NCBI GenBank assembly: GCA_002372935.1
Contig: DFJF01000005.1
Location: 12,736-76,735 of the forward strand
From: Clostridiales bacterium UBA3678
Lineage (GTDB): Bacteria > Bacillota > Clostridia > TANB77 > CAG-508
Reading direction: 5' to 3'
DNA: 64,000 bases
The notes beneath the pieces are model-generated. The model was not told the origin of the DNA. It saw only the letters and a list, made by a program, of their open reading frames with translations, and ran no database searches. This document shows, one piece after another, positions 42,118-50,274 of this stretch (the stretch's first letter is position 1; each line of letters starts with the position of its first letter). Made by a program: the position numbers and the translations under genes.

Positions 42118-42420
42118 TTATAGATTTTCTAATTCTTCTATATTTTCAATATCTTTTTGAGCATCTTCTATATTTTCAATATCTTTTTGAACATCTTCTA
42201 TGTTTTCAATATCTTTTTGAGCATTTTCTATGCTTTCAATATATACTTTTCCTTCTTTAATTTCATTTGCGGCAATTGTAACAGGAGATTTGTCTTCTAC
42301 ATTTACTAATGGCTGATCACCATTTGCTATTTCTCTTGCTCTTTTTGAAGTTGCTATAACTAATGCATATCTATTTTCCACATGTTCTAGTAATTCATTA
42401 ACTGTTGGTTTTACTATCAT
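42118..42420 (-). CDS. rpoZ: RNA polymerase omega subunit with repeat tail
   Basis: Omega helps assemble RNA polymerase around beta-prime. Residues 1-62 are the normal subunit: KPTVNELLEHVENRYALVIATSKRAREI and VEDKSPVTIAANEIKEGKVYI. The rest is an unusual acidic tail of three and a half 10-residue repeats (KDIENIEDAQ type), probably a helix. Total length is 100 residues against the usual 65-75. GGAGG lies five bases before its ATG. Its start overlaps the remA 3' end by 23 bases, so the two are translationally linked. Confidence 0.92.
   Translation of the reverse strand: MIVKPTVNELLEHVENRYALVIATSKRAREIANGDQPLVNVEDKSPVTIAANEIKEGKVYIESIENAQKDIENIEDVQKDIENIEDAQKDIENIEELENL
42135..42245 (-). repeat. 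30-bp tandem repeat in rpoZ
   Basis: Three full 30-base units (42135-42164, 42165-42194, 42195-42224) and a partial fourth differ by only one or a few bases each and encode the 10-residue IENIEDAQKD repeat. Confidence 0.85.
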
Positions 42421-42685
42421 TTTTTCCTCCTATCATAAAATTTTTATCAATATCTTTATCTATTCTTGCAGCTATTGTTTCTGGCTGAATTGCTGAAAGT
42501 ACTATATGACCTGAATCCATTATAACTGCTGCTCTTGTTTTCCTACCATATGTAGCATCTATAGCCATTTTTGTATCTTTTGCATCTTGTATTAGTCTTT
42601 TAGTTGGAGCTGAGTCAGAACTAACTATTGCTACAACTCTATCTAGTGAAATGATATTTCCAAAACCAATATTTAATAATTTCAT
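42398..42685 (-). CDS. remA: Extracellular matrix regulator RemA (DUF370)
   Basis: RemA is a DNA-binding protein that activates matrix genes in Bacillus subtilis. The 95-residue product begins MKLLNIGFGNIISLDRVVAIVSSDSAPTKRLI and has the diagnostic AKDTKMAIDATYGRKTRAAVIMDSGHIVLS. The ATG at 42685 follows GGAGAGGG with four-base spacing; the earlier in-frame ATG at 42703 lies before this site. In Clostridia it sits with gmk and rpoZ, as here. The C-terminal 15 residues are variable. Confidence 0.94.
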   Translation of the reverse strand: MKLLNIGFGNIISLDRVVAIVSSDSAPTKRLIQDAKDTKMAIDATYGRKTRAAVIMDSGHIVLSAIQPETIAARIDKDIDKNFMIGGKNDSKTNS

Positions 42686-42712
42686 GAATCCCTCTCCTTT
42701 CAACTTTTATAC

Positions 42713-43174
42713 CTATTCCTTGTTTTTCCTTGTTGCAACTTTTTTAATAGGATCATTTATGGTAATTTCTTTTATGTCACTTAAACTATCTAAGTATTTT
42801 TTTCTTTCTTTTGTAAAAATTAATATCATTTTTATAATATAATAAAAGGCAAATAAAATTGCGGAAAATAATATATACTGTATAAAATCTAATTTTTTTA
42901 GCTCAACTATATATGTTACTGATAAACTATGTGCTGCTAAAAAAATTATTTCTAATGAATTTATAACTCTTTTTGTATTTTCTGTTCTATAACCAATTTC
43001 CAAGAACATAATACCGATTACTAATACTACCATACTAAATATTTTTAGAATTATAATTATGTTTTCTTCTTTTAGTTTATAATACATAAAAATAATTAGG
43101 CAAAAATATATTACTATAATTATTGCCATAAACAGGTTTTCTAAAATGCTCTTTTTCTCATTATTATTTTTCAT
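42713..43174 (-). CDS. Multi-pass membrane protein, unknown function
   Basis: I do not recognise this 153-residue protein. It has five hydrophobic segments by eye (about 15-36, 40-60, 72-88 and 97-120, with a short one between) and a basic C-terminal tail (ITINDPIKKVATRKNKE). There is no signal peptide. The ATG at 43174 has GGAG six bases upstream. It lies between tRNA-Glu and remA on the same strand and probably shares the tRNA transcript. Confidence 0.7.
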   Translation of the reverse strand: MKNNNEKKSILENLFMAIIIVIYFCLIIFMYYKLKEENIIIILKIFSMVVLVIGIMFLEIGYRTENTKRVINSLEIIFLAAHSLSVTYIVELKKLDFIQYILFSAILFAFYYIIKMILIFTKERKKYLDSLSDIKEITINDPIKKVATRKNKE

Positions 43175-43202
43175 ATGCATCTCCTAATTTAAGCAAAACA
43201 TT

Positions 43203-43277
43203 TGGTGACCCCTACGGGAATCGAACCCATGATTTCACCTTGAGAGGGTGACGTCTTAACCGCTTGACCAAGGGGCC
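43203..43277 (-). tRNA. tRNA-Glu (CUC)
   Basis: The 75-base gene has acceptor GGCCCCT/AGGGGTC (one G-U pair), D-arm GGTCAAGCGGTTAAGAC, T-arm GGTTCGATTCC and an encoded CCA. The anticodon loop CUCUCAA between TCACC and GGTGA gives anticodon CUC for GAG codons. Confidence 0.97.
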
Positions 43278-43294
43278 TCATAAACCATATATAT

Positions 43295-43323
43295 GTTATA
43301 TCATTTTTTTTCAGTATAGTCAA
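43295..43323 (-). promoter_or_regulatory. Promoter of tRNA-Glu
   Basis: TTGACT and TATAAC are spaced by 17 bases on the minus strand, 17 bases upstream of the tRNA 5' end, in the usual place for a stable-RNA promoter. Confidence 0.7.
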
Positions 43324-43337
43324 GTGTTTTATAAATT

Positions 43338-44468
43338 TTAATAATCTGTTGCACTTATAGTTGGATAAGAAAATATCTTTCCACCTTCTGTAAGTTGAGG
43401 ATTTAGTGTATGATTTGCATAAAAAGATGTATATCCTTTTAAAAAGTATCTGTAATGTACATTATTTAAAACAATTCCTCTTCCTATTATAATAGGGTCA
43501 TCCCATGTAGTGTCTATCAAATACCATTTATTATTTAAAAATACTGCATTCCATGCATGTAGTTCTCTCTTTTCTGAATTCGAATTAATTGCTGTACCTT
43601 GCATTAATACATTATCTATACCAGCCATATCAGCTAAATATTTAAATGCTTTTGCATATCCCTCACAAACACATTTTTTTTCTACTAATGCACCATAAAT
43701 TGAATGCCCTCCTATATTATCATCTTTTTCATTATAGTCAACAGTATCTATTAAATAGTCATGAATCATTTTTATGTCTTTATATGTATTTCCTGTTAGT
43801 TTATTTTTAACTTCGTTTCTAACATTTTCTACTTCTCTTATTGCATTATTTACATCTGTTTCAGAATTAAATCCATCTTCTAGATAAGTTTTTCCTGATT
43901 CTGGTTTTATCTCAACATCATATGTAGTTGAAAATGCTTTTTTACTTTTCTTTATATTTAAAAACATTTTAGAAGGATCTAAATAAAATATATCAGTATT
44001 ATCTTGTATAAAAGCTTCTATTGCAGTTTGATAATCATATCCTAATGTATCTTCTCCATTTTCTTTAGACAATGTATCTGAAAAAGCATTTCCATATTCT
44101 ATTGCATATGTTCCAGATTTTAATTTATCTTTATTTGATTGAATTCCATCATAAATTTTTTTTTGAGTATCACTTAATTGCTTATAAAAATAATTACCTG
44201 TTGAATTTTCTGATGGATATGATACAGCATCTTTAGAATCTTCTAATAAACCAAATGTTTCTGAAATTGTATTACTTAATGATTGATTTTCTTTTGTTTC
44301 ATTTTTGCTTTCATCATATGTAATTTTTGCATTGTTGTCTGTATGTATTGATTCTATAGTATCCTCTGTGAAAAATTCCCTATATACTATCCATGCGAAA
44401 AATACCACGCCAGCAAATATTATTAGAGCAAATATAATCATTATAAAATTTATAATTTTATCTTTCAT
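43338..44468 (-). CDS. Membrane-anchored transglutaminase-like cysteine protein
   Basis: The C-terminal third is a transglutaminase-like (papain-fold) domain with its triad: Cys in KKCVCEGYAKAFKYLADMAGI (about residue 263), His in RELHAWNAVF (about 304) and Asp in WYLIDTTWDDP (about 319). Bacterial members are usually proteases or cross-linkers of surface proteins. Residues ~8-26 are a membrane anchor and the domain should be outside. The 30-160 region is Ser/Asn/Thr-rich. It is a single gene with AAGGATG upstream. Confidence 0.87.
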   Translation of the reverse strand: MKDKIINFIMIIFALIIFAGVVFFAWIVYREFFTEDTIESIHTDNNAKITYDESKNETKENQSLSNTISETFGLLEDSKDAVSYPSENSTGNYFYKQLSDTQKKIYDGIQSNKDKLKSGTYAIEYGNAFSDTLSKENGEDTLGYDYQTAIEAFIQDNTDIFYLDPSKMFLNIKKSKKAFSTTYDVEIKPESGKTYLEDGFNSETDVNNAIREVENVRNEVKNKLTGNTYKDIKMIHDYLIDTVDYNEKDDNIGGHSIYGALVEKKCVCEGYAKAFKYLADMAGIDNVLMQGTAINSNSEKRELHAWNAVFLNNKWYLIDTTWDDPIIIGRGIVLNNVHYRYFLKGYTSFYANHTLNPQLTEGGKIFSYPTISATDY

Positions 44469-44569
44469 TTTTTATTTCATCCTTCCAAAATTTCTATAAT
44501 CTTTAGTTGTAAAACTATAGGTATATTAAATTATTAAACATATCTAAAAATATTTTAGCAAATTTTATA

Positions 44570-45430
44570 TTAAATTACAATATCTCTTTTTAAAATTCCA
44601 CTTTTTACTAGACCAATTCCTACAAATTTTTTGTTTATATCATAAATTCTATAAACATCATTTGGTTCATCTGTTAATAATTTCATTCCATTTATAAACC
44701 CTATAAATGATCTTGGTGATAAAATTATTTCTTTTTTATCTTTGAAAAAATTTTCTATTGATATAACATTGAAATTTTTTGAACTTTCCAGATCTTCTAA
44801 TGTAATTGAATCTTCTATTTTAAATTCTCCTACTTGTTCTCTGTTAAGTTTACTCATTGTTCCAATATTTCCAAGTGTTTCAGCTATTTTCTCACATAAT
44901 GTTCTAATATATGTCCCTTTAGAACAGCTTACTCTAAAAGTAATTTCTTTTTGCTCTTTTGAAATTGAAATCAATTTCATATTGTATATTTCTATTTTTC
45001 TTGGTGCTATTTCTACATTTTGTCCACTTCTTGCATATTCATATAATTTTTTTCCATTTACTTTTATAGCAGAATACATAGGTGGTATTTGTTTTTGTTT
45101 ACCAACAAAGCTATTTAATGCTTTGTTTATTTTTTCTTCATTCATTAAAATTTGAGCATCACACTCTTTTTGTTCTATAACATTTCCTGTAATATCACCA
45201 GTGTCAGTTTTCATTCCTATTTTTAAAGTTGCAGTATATATTTTGTCATGGTTTATTAAATATTTAGAAAGCAAAGTTCCTTTTCCTACAAGAACAGGTA
45301 GAACCCCTGTCGCCATTGGATCTAATGTTCCAGTATGTCCTACCTTTTGTTTAAATATTTTTTTTACAATTTGAACTACATCATTTGATGTATAATCTTT
45401 CTGTTTATTTATTATAATAATTCCATCCAT
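44570..45430 (-). CDS. truB: tRNA pseudouridine(55) synthase
   Basis: TruB makes pseudouridine 55 in the T-loop of tRNAs. The 286-residue product starts MDGIIIINKQKDYTSNDVV and has the catalytic VGHTGTLDPMATGVLPVLV with Asp37. KQIPPMYSAIKVNGKKLYEYAR and VSCSKGTYIRTLCE are further motifs. The ATG at 45430 follows AGGTGA by five bases; the GTG 9 bases upstream lies within that site. It is 29 bases after the nrnA-like gene in the rimP-nusA-infB-rbfA-nrnA-truB series. Confidence 0.96.
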   Translation of the reverse strand: MDGIIIINKQKDYTSNDVVQIVKKIFKQKVGHTGTLDPMATGVLPVLVGKGTLLSKYLINHDKIYTATLKIGMKTDTGDITGNVIEQKECDAQILMNEEKINKALNSFVGKQKQIPPMYSAIKVNGKKLYEYARSGQNVEIAPRKIEIYNMKLISISKEQKEITFRVSCSKGTYIRTLCEKIAETLGNIGTMSKLNREQVGEFKIEDSITLEDLESSKNFNVISIENFFKDKKEIILSPRSFIGFINGMKLLTDEPNDVYRIYDINKKFVGIGLVKSGILKRDIVI

Positions 45431-45459
45431 TATTTTCACCTATTTCATTTGGTATTTTT

Positions 45460-46416
45460 CTATTTTAGTTGTTTTTTTACTTCAGCAATTACCTTTTCTT
45501 TTATTTGTTTCTCTGAACCAATTAAAAATGCACCTGCTGCTCTTGGGTGTCCCCCACCTCCAAACATTATACATACATCAGAAACATTAACATAGTCTTT
45601 AGATCTTAATGATATTTTATATCCATTTGTTTTTCCATTAATTTGATGTAAAAATATTGAAACTTCTACTCCTTCAATATTTCTACCATTATCAACAATT
45701 CCTTCGTGGTCTCCTATGCTTGCATTAACATTTTTTTCATCTTCCTCTGTTATATATGTATATGCAATTTTACCATTTTCAAAAAACTCTAATCTATCAT
45801 TAGCAATTTTATTAAGTTCAAAGCTTGCTTTACTAACTGTTTTTAAAGCTTTTTTATAAACTTCTGAAATCTTAACTCCTTTTCGAAGTAACATTGCAGC
45901 AAAATCAAAAGTTTCAGGAATTACATTATAATCAAATCCACCTGTATCTGTTATAATTCCTGTAATAATACAAGTTCCTATGGTCTTTGTTATTTCAATT
46001 TCAAAATACTCAAACATTCCAACTAAAATTTGACAACATGCTGGTGAAGCTGGATTAACAAAATTTATATCTCCATACATTTTATTACTACCATGATGAT
46101 CTATAACAATTTTCATTTTAGCTTTTTTAAAATATTTATCATATCCTTTTAAAATTTTTCCATCAGCACAATCAACTGCAATTGCTAAATCGTACTTTTC
46201 TACATTACTCTCTTTTTTTATTTCATCTATTCCAGGTAAAAAATTAAAACAACTAGAATATTCTGGAATAATAACATCAGCCTTCTTATTTAAACTGTCA
46301 ATTGCGTGCATCATTGCTAAACTGCTTCCCATAGCATCTCCATCTGGTAACTCATGTGTTAATATTACAATCTTTTCTGCTTTTTTTATCTCTTCAATTA
46401 TATTATCTAAAGTCAT
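45460..46416 (-). CDS. nrnA: DHH/DHHA1 phosphoesterase (NrnA-like nanoRNase)
   Basis: This is a bifunctional oligoribonuclease/pAp phosphatase of the NrnA type, which breaks down 2-5-mer RNAs and 3'-phosphoadenosine 5'-phosphate. The DHH domain has HELPDGDAMGSS, the AVDCADG aspartate and the DHHGSNKMYGDINFV motif; the DHHA1 domain ends in FGGGGHPRAAGAF, which binds substrate. The length of 318 residues is standard. It sits between rbfA and truB, the standard location. Confidence 0.94.
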   Translation of the reverse strand: MTLDNIIEEIKKAEKIVILTHELPDGDAMGSSLAMMHAIDSLNKKADVIIPEYSSCFNFLPGIDEIKKESNVEKYDLAIAVDCADGKILKGYDKYFKKAKMKIVIDHHGSNKMYGDINFVNPASPACCQILVGMFEYFEIEITKTIGTCIITGIITDTGGFDYNVIPETFDFAAMLLRKGVKISEVYKKALKTVSKASFELNKIANDRLEFFENGKIAYTYITEEDEKNVNASIGDHEGIVDNGRNIEGVEVSIFLHQINGKTNGYKISLRSKDYVNVSDVCIMFGGGGHPRAAGAFLIGSEKQIKEKVIAEVKKQLK

Positions 46417-46445
46417 ATATTCCTCCTATTTTGTAAATCTATAAT

Positions 46446-46805
46446 CTATTTTTCTTTTTTATTCAATTTTTCTATAATACTATCAATTTTTGCTCCATAT
46501 TCTATAGATTCATCTAATTCAAATACAAGTTCTGGTGTGTATCTTAAATTAACTCTTTTAGCTAATTCAGATCTTATAAAACCACTAGCATTTTTTAAAC
46601 CTTGTAATGTATTTTTTTTACTTTTACTATTTAAAATACTTACATAAACTTTTGCAGACTTCAAATCAGATGCTGTTTTTACTTTTGTAACACTAATCAT
46701 TCCAGTAATATTAGGATTTTTTAAATCCCTATCTATAATAACACTTAATTCTCTTTTAAACTCCTCATTGACTTTTTCCATACGATTTGAATTTCTTTTT
46801 TGCAT
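46446..46805 (-). CDS. rbfA: Ribosome-binding factor A
   Basis: RbfA helps mature the small ribosomal subunit, especially in the cold. The 119-residue KH-fold protein has SNRMEKVNEEFKRELSVII, ITGMISVTKVKTASDLKSAKVYVS and LRYTPELVFELDESIEYG, all typical. It follows infB in the usual order, with a hairpin in the 69-base gap, and precedes the nrnA-like gene. Confidence 0.95.
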   Translation of the reverse strand: MQKRNSNRMEKVNEEFKRELSVIIDRDLKNPNITGMISVTKVKTASDLKSAKVYVSILNSKSKKNTLQGLKNASGFIRSELAKRVNLRYTPELVFELDESIEYGAKIDSIIEKLNKKEK

Positions 46806-46825
46806 ATATCCTCCCGTTTCTATTA

Positions 46826-46866
46826 GGAACAGATTTCTCCGGTTCAGGACCTGAAAAATCTGTTCC
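46826..46866 (-). other. Hairpin between infB and rbfA
   Basis: An 11-bp GGAACAGATTT/AAATCTGTTCC stem encloses a smaller TTCAGG/CCTGAA-like hairpin. No T-run follows, so it looks like an mRNA-processing or stability element inside the operon rather than a terminator. Confidence 0.55.
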
Positions 46867-46874
46867 CATTTGTT

Positions 46875-49800
46875 CTATCTTTTTATCTCTTTCATGATAA
46901 ATGCTTCTATAATATCTTTTTCTTTAATATCATTGTATTTTTCTATTTGAATTCCACATTCATAATCTTTTGCTACTTCTTTTGCATCATCTTTAAAACG
47001 TTTTAGTGAAATTAATTTTCCTTCATGAATAACAACATCATCACGAATAACTCTAACTCCAGCATTTCTCTCTATTTTTCCAGTAAGAACCATACATCCT
47101 GCAACAGTTCCTACATTTGAAATTTTGAATACTTGACGAACTTCTGCAGTACCAATAATTTCTTCTTCATATTTTGGATCTAACATTCCTTTCATTGCAG
47201 CTTCTACATCATCAATAGCTGTATATATAACTGAATATTGTTTTATTTGAACTTCATCTTTTTCTGCTTCAAGTTTTGCTGTTGCAACTGGCCTTACATT
47301 AAATGCAATAATAATTGCATTAGAAACTTTAGCAAGTGTGACATCTGTTTCTGTAACAGCTCCTGCTGCTGCATGAATTACTTTTACTTTTACCTCATCA
47401 TTAGACAATTTTTCAAGTGATTGTTTTAATGCTTCAACAGACCCTTGTACATCTGCTTTTACAATTAAATTCAATTGTTTTATATTTCCTTTTTCCATCT
47501 GGCTAAATAAATTATCTAAAGTAACTGATTGAGTTGCATTTATAGATTTCTCTCTTTGTTGACGTTTTCTTCTTTCTATTAAATGTTTAGCCATTTTTTC
47601 ATCTTTTACTTCATAGAAAATATCTCCAGCTTGGGGAACTTCAGTTAATCCCATTATTTCTACTGGAGTAGATGGTCCAGCTGATTTTACTTTTTTGCCT
47701 TTGTCATTTATCATTGAACGAATTCTACCAATTGTTGTGCCCACTACAATAGTATCTCCTACATCTAATTTACCACGTTGTACTAACATTGACGCAATAG
47801 CACCTCTTGCTTTATCTAGTCTTGCCTCTATAACAACACCCTTAGCTTGTTTTTTTGGATTAGCTTTAAGTTCTAATATATCTGCTTGTAGCAATACCAT
47901 TTCTAATAATTGATCTATGTTTATATTCTTTTTGGCTGAGATTTCTACATAGATAGTATCTCCTCCCCATTCTTCTGGTACTAATTCATATTGCATTAAT
48001 TCTTCTTTTACTTTTTGTGGATTTGCATCTGGTAAATCTATTTTATTTATTGCTACAATAATTGGTATATTAGCTGATCTTGCATGATTTATAGCTTCTA
48101 CAGTTTGTGGCATTACACCATCATTTGCAGCAACAACTAGTATTGCTATATCTGTAATTTGTGCTCCTCTAGCTCTCATTGCGGTAAAAGCTTCATGTCC
48201 TGGAGTATCTAAGAAAGTAATTTCTCTATCTCCTACTTTAACTTTATAAGCACCTATTGCTTGTGTAATTCCTCCTGCTTCACCCTCAATAACATTTGTC
48301 TTTCTAATTGTGTCTAATAATGATGTTTTTCCATGGTCTACATGGCCCATAACAACAACAACTGGAGGTCTTGCGACTAAATCGCTTTCTTTGTCCTCTG
48401 ATTCGTCAAATAAAACATCTTCTTCTTTTACTTCTTCTTTTTTAATTGCAGTAACACCAAATTCTTCTGCAACTAAATACGCTGTATCAAAATCAATTTC
48501 ATTGTTTAAAGTTGCCATTACACCTAAAGACATTAATTTCATAATAACTTCTCCAGCAGTCTTTTTAAGTTCTGTGGCTAAATCTTTAACACTAATAGAT
48601 TCTGGAATTGTTATTTCTTTAAGTTTAAATATTTTTTGTTTGTTCCTTCCTTCTTCTTTTACATTCTTCTTTTTGCCTTTTCTTCCTCTTTGTGTAGTCA
48701 AATCATAATATTCAAGCATTCCATTTTCTGAAGAGTCTTCAAACATATTTGATAATCTATCTTGTTGTTTTAAGTTCTTCAATTTTCCTTCATTTATATC
48801 TTCATTTCTATTTCTTCTGTTTTTCTTTTTATTATTATTCCTATTTTCTAAAAATTTACTATTATTTTTTTGTTTATCAATTGCCCTACTATATTCTCTA
48901 CTTTCTCTTTCTATAACATCTGCAGACATTATATCTTTTATGTTCTTTTCGATGCCTTTTTCATCTAATGGACGTTTTAAATAATTATTGTTTGAAACAT
49001 TATAATTATTTCTATAGTTGTTATTTTGTCTATTATTATTTTGATATTGTCTATCTCCATTACGATTATTTCTAAAATTATTGTTTCTATCTCTGAAATT
49101 AGAATTTTGCCTATTATTATTGTTTCTATCAAAACTATTTCTATCTTTGAAATTACCATTTTGTCTATCATTATTATTTTTGCTAAAACTATTTCTTTCT
49201 CTGAAATTACCATTTTGCCTATCATTGTTATTTTTATCTCTATAATTATTATTCATTCTATTGTTTCTATCTCTAGAATTAACTTTGTCATTATTATTTT
49301 GTATTTCAAGATTCTTATCACTGAATTTATTCTTCTTTTCATTATTTTTTTGATTATCTGAATTATTATTATAATAATTATTTTCTGTATAATTGTTACT
49401 GTTAGGATTAGAAGGAACATTGTTTTTAATATCTTCTATTTCTTTGTTATCTACTATTATTTTATCTTCTTTTATTTCTACTTTACTCTTTTCTTCTATT
49501 GGCTTATTTTCAGGTTCTTGCACTTTTTCTTGTTTTTGCTCCTTTGGTTCCTCTTTTTTATTCAATCCAAATAATTCACTTACTGTTAAAGGTTTTTCTG
49601 GTTTATTCCTATATACAATATTAAAATCTTTTCTATTATTTCTTTGTTGAACAAAATTATTTTTATTGCCCACTTTTTCCTTTTTTTCTTCTGGTTCTTT
49701 CTTTTTTTCATCTTCTATTATTACTTCTCTTCTAATTATAACAGGAGTAGTTTTGTCTTTTTTTGATGATGAATGTTTTTCTTTTGACTTTTTGTTTTCA

Positions 49801-50003
49801 GAATCTTTTTTACCATTTTTGCTATCAATATTTTTCTCATTAGTTTTGTTTGATATGTTATTTTTTATTTTAATAACATCCTCTTCTGCTAGATTGCTCA
49901 AATGACTTTTTACATTAATTCCTAAATCTCTTGCTTTTTTTAGTAATTCTTTACTGGTAAAATTTAATTCCTTTGCTAATTCATATAATTTAATTTTTCC
50001 CAA
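46875..50003 (-). CDS. infB: Translation initiation factor IF-2 with Asn/Arg-rich repeats
   Basis: IF-2 is the GTPase that brings initiator tRNA to the ribosome. From the TTG at 50003, which has GGGGGTGAG four bases upstream, the product begins MGKIKLYELAKELNF as in relatives, for 1042 residues; the ATG at 50018 lies before that site. The G domain (about 545-715) has GHVDHGKTSLLD, DTPGHEAF and NKID; domains II-IV follow and end in ECGIQIEKYNDIKEKDIIEA. The N-terminal half is unusually long: a Lys/Glu region, then about 90 residues rich in Asn and Arg with 18-residue repeats (NNNDRQNGNFRERNSF). It overlaps rnpM by 14 bases. Confidence 0.96.
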   Translation of the reverse strand: MGKIKLYELAKELNFTSKELLKKARDLGINVKSHLSNLAEEDVIKIKNNISNKTNEKNIDSKNGKKDSENKKSKEKHSSSKKDKTTPVIIRREVIIEDEKKKEPEEKKEKVGNKNNFVQQRNNRKDFNIVYRNKPEKPLTVSELFGLNKKEEPKEQKQEKVQEPENKPIEEKSKVEIKEDKIIVDNKEIEDIKNNVPSNPNSNNYTENNYYNNNSDNQKNNEKKNKFSDKNLEIQNNNDKVNSRDRNNRMNNNYRDKNNNDRQNGNFRERNSFSKNNNDRQNGNFKDRNSFDRNNNNRQNSNFRDRNNNFRNNRNGDRQYQNNNRQNNNYRNNYNVSNNNYLKRPLDEKGIEKNIKDIMSADVIERESREYSRAIDKQKNNSKFLENRNNNKKKNRRNRNEDINEGKLKNLKQQDRLSNMFEDSSENGMLEYYDLTTQRGRKGKKKNVKEEGRNKQKIFKLKEITIPESISVKDLATELKKTAGEVIMKLMSLGVMATLNNEIDFDTAYLVAEEFGVTAIKKEEVKEEDVLFDESEDKESDLVARPPVVVVMGHVDHGKTSLLDTIRKTNVIEGEAGGITQAIGAYKVKVGDREITFLDTPGHEAFTAMRARGAQITDIAILVVAANDGVMPQTVEAINHARSANIPIIVAINKIDLPDANPQKVKEELMQYELVPEEWGGDTIYVEISAKKNINIDQLLEMVLLQADILELKANPKKQAKGVVIEARLDKARGAIASMLVQRGKLDVGDTIVVGTTIGRIRSMINDKGKKVKSAGPSTPVEIMGLTEVPQAGDIFYEVKDEKMAKHLIERRKRQQREKSINATQSVTLDNLFSQMEKGNIKQLNLIVKADVQGSVEALKQSLEKLSNDEVKVKVIHAAAGAVTETDVTLAKVSNAIIIAFNVRPVATAKLEAEKDEVQIKQYSVIYTAIDDVEAAMKGMLDPKYEEEIIGTAEVRQVFKISNVGTVAGCMVLTGKIERNAGVRVIRDDVVIHEGKLISLKRFKDDAKEVAKDYECGIQIEKYNDIKEKDIIEAFIMKEIKR

Positions 50004-50268
50004 TAAACTCACCCCCATTAATCATATTTTTTAAATTACTATAAATTTCTTCAGATATTTTTGTTTCAAGTATTTTTTCTAATTTTTTTGATTTAATAAC
50101 TTTATCTAAGCATTCTTGTCTATTACAAATATATGCTCCTCTTCCTTCTTGTTTTCCTGTTTTATCTATAATTACTTCATTTTGTTTATTTTTTACAATT
50201 CTAATTAAGTCATTTTTGTCTTTTTTAGAATAACATCCCATACATGTTCTTTGTGGTAAATGCTTCAC
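49990..50268 (-). CDS. rnpM: RNase P modulator RnpM (YlxR)
   Basis: YlxR proteins (RnpM in Bacillus) bind RNase P RNA and modulate its activity. The 92-residue protein starts KHLPQRTCMGCYSKKDKNDLIRIV, the diagnostic Cys-containing YlxR motif, and has GKQEGRGAYICNRQECLDKV in the middle. It lies between nusA and infB, overlapping infB by 14 bases, the invariant position of this family. Confidence 0.93.
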   Translation of the reverse strand: MKHLPQRTCMGCYSKKDKNDLIRIVKNKQNEVIIDKTGKQEGRGAYICNRQECLDKVIKSKKLEKILETKISEEIYSNLKNMINGGEFIGKN

Positions 50269-50274
50269 CTATTA

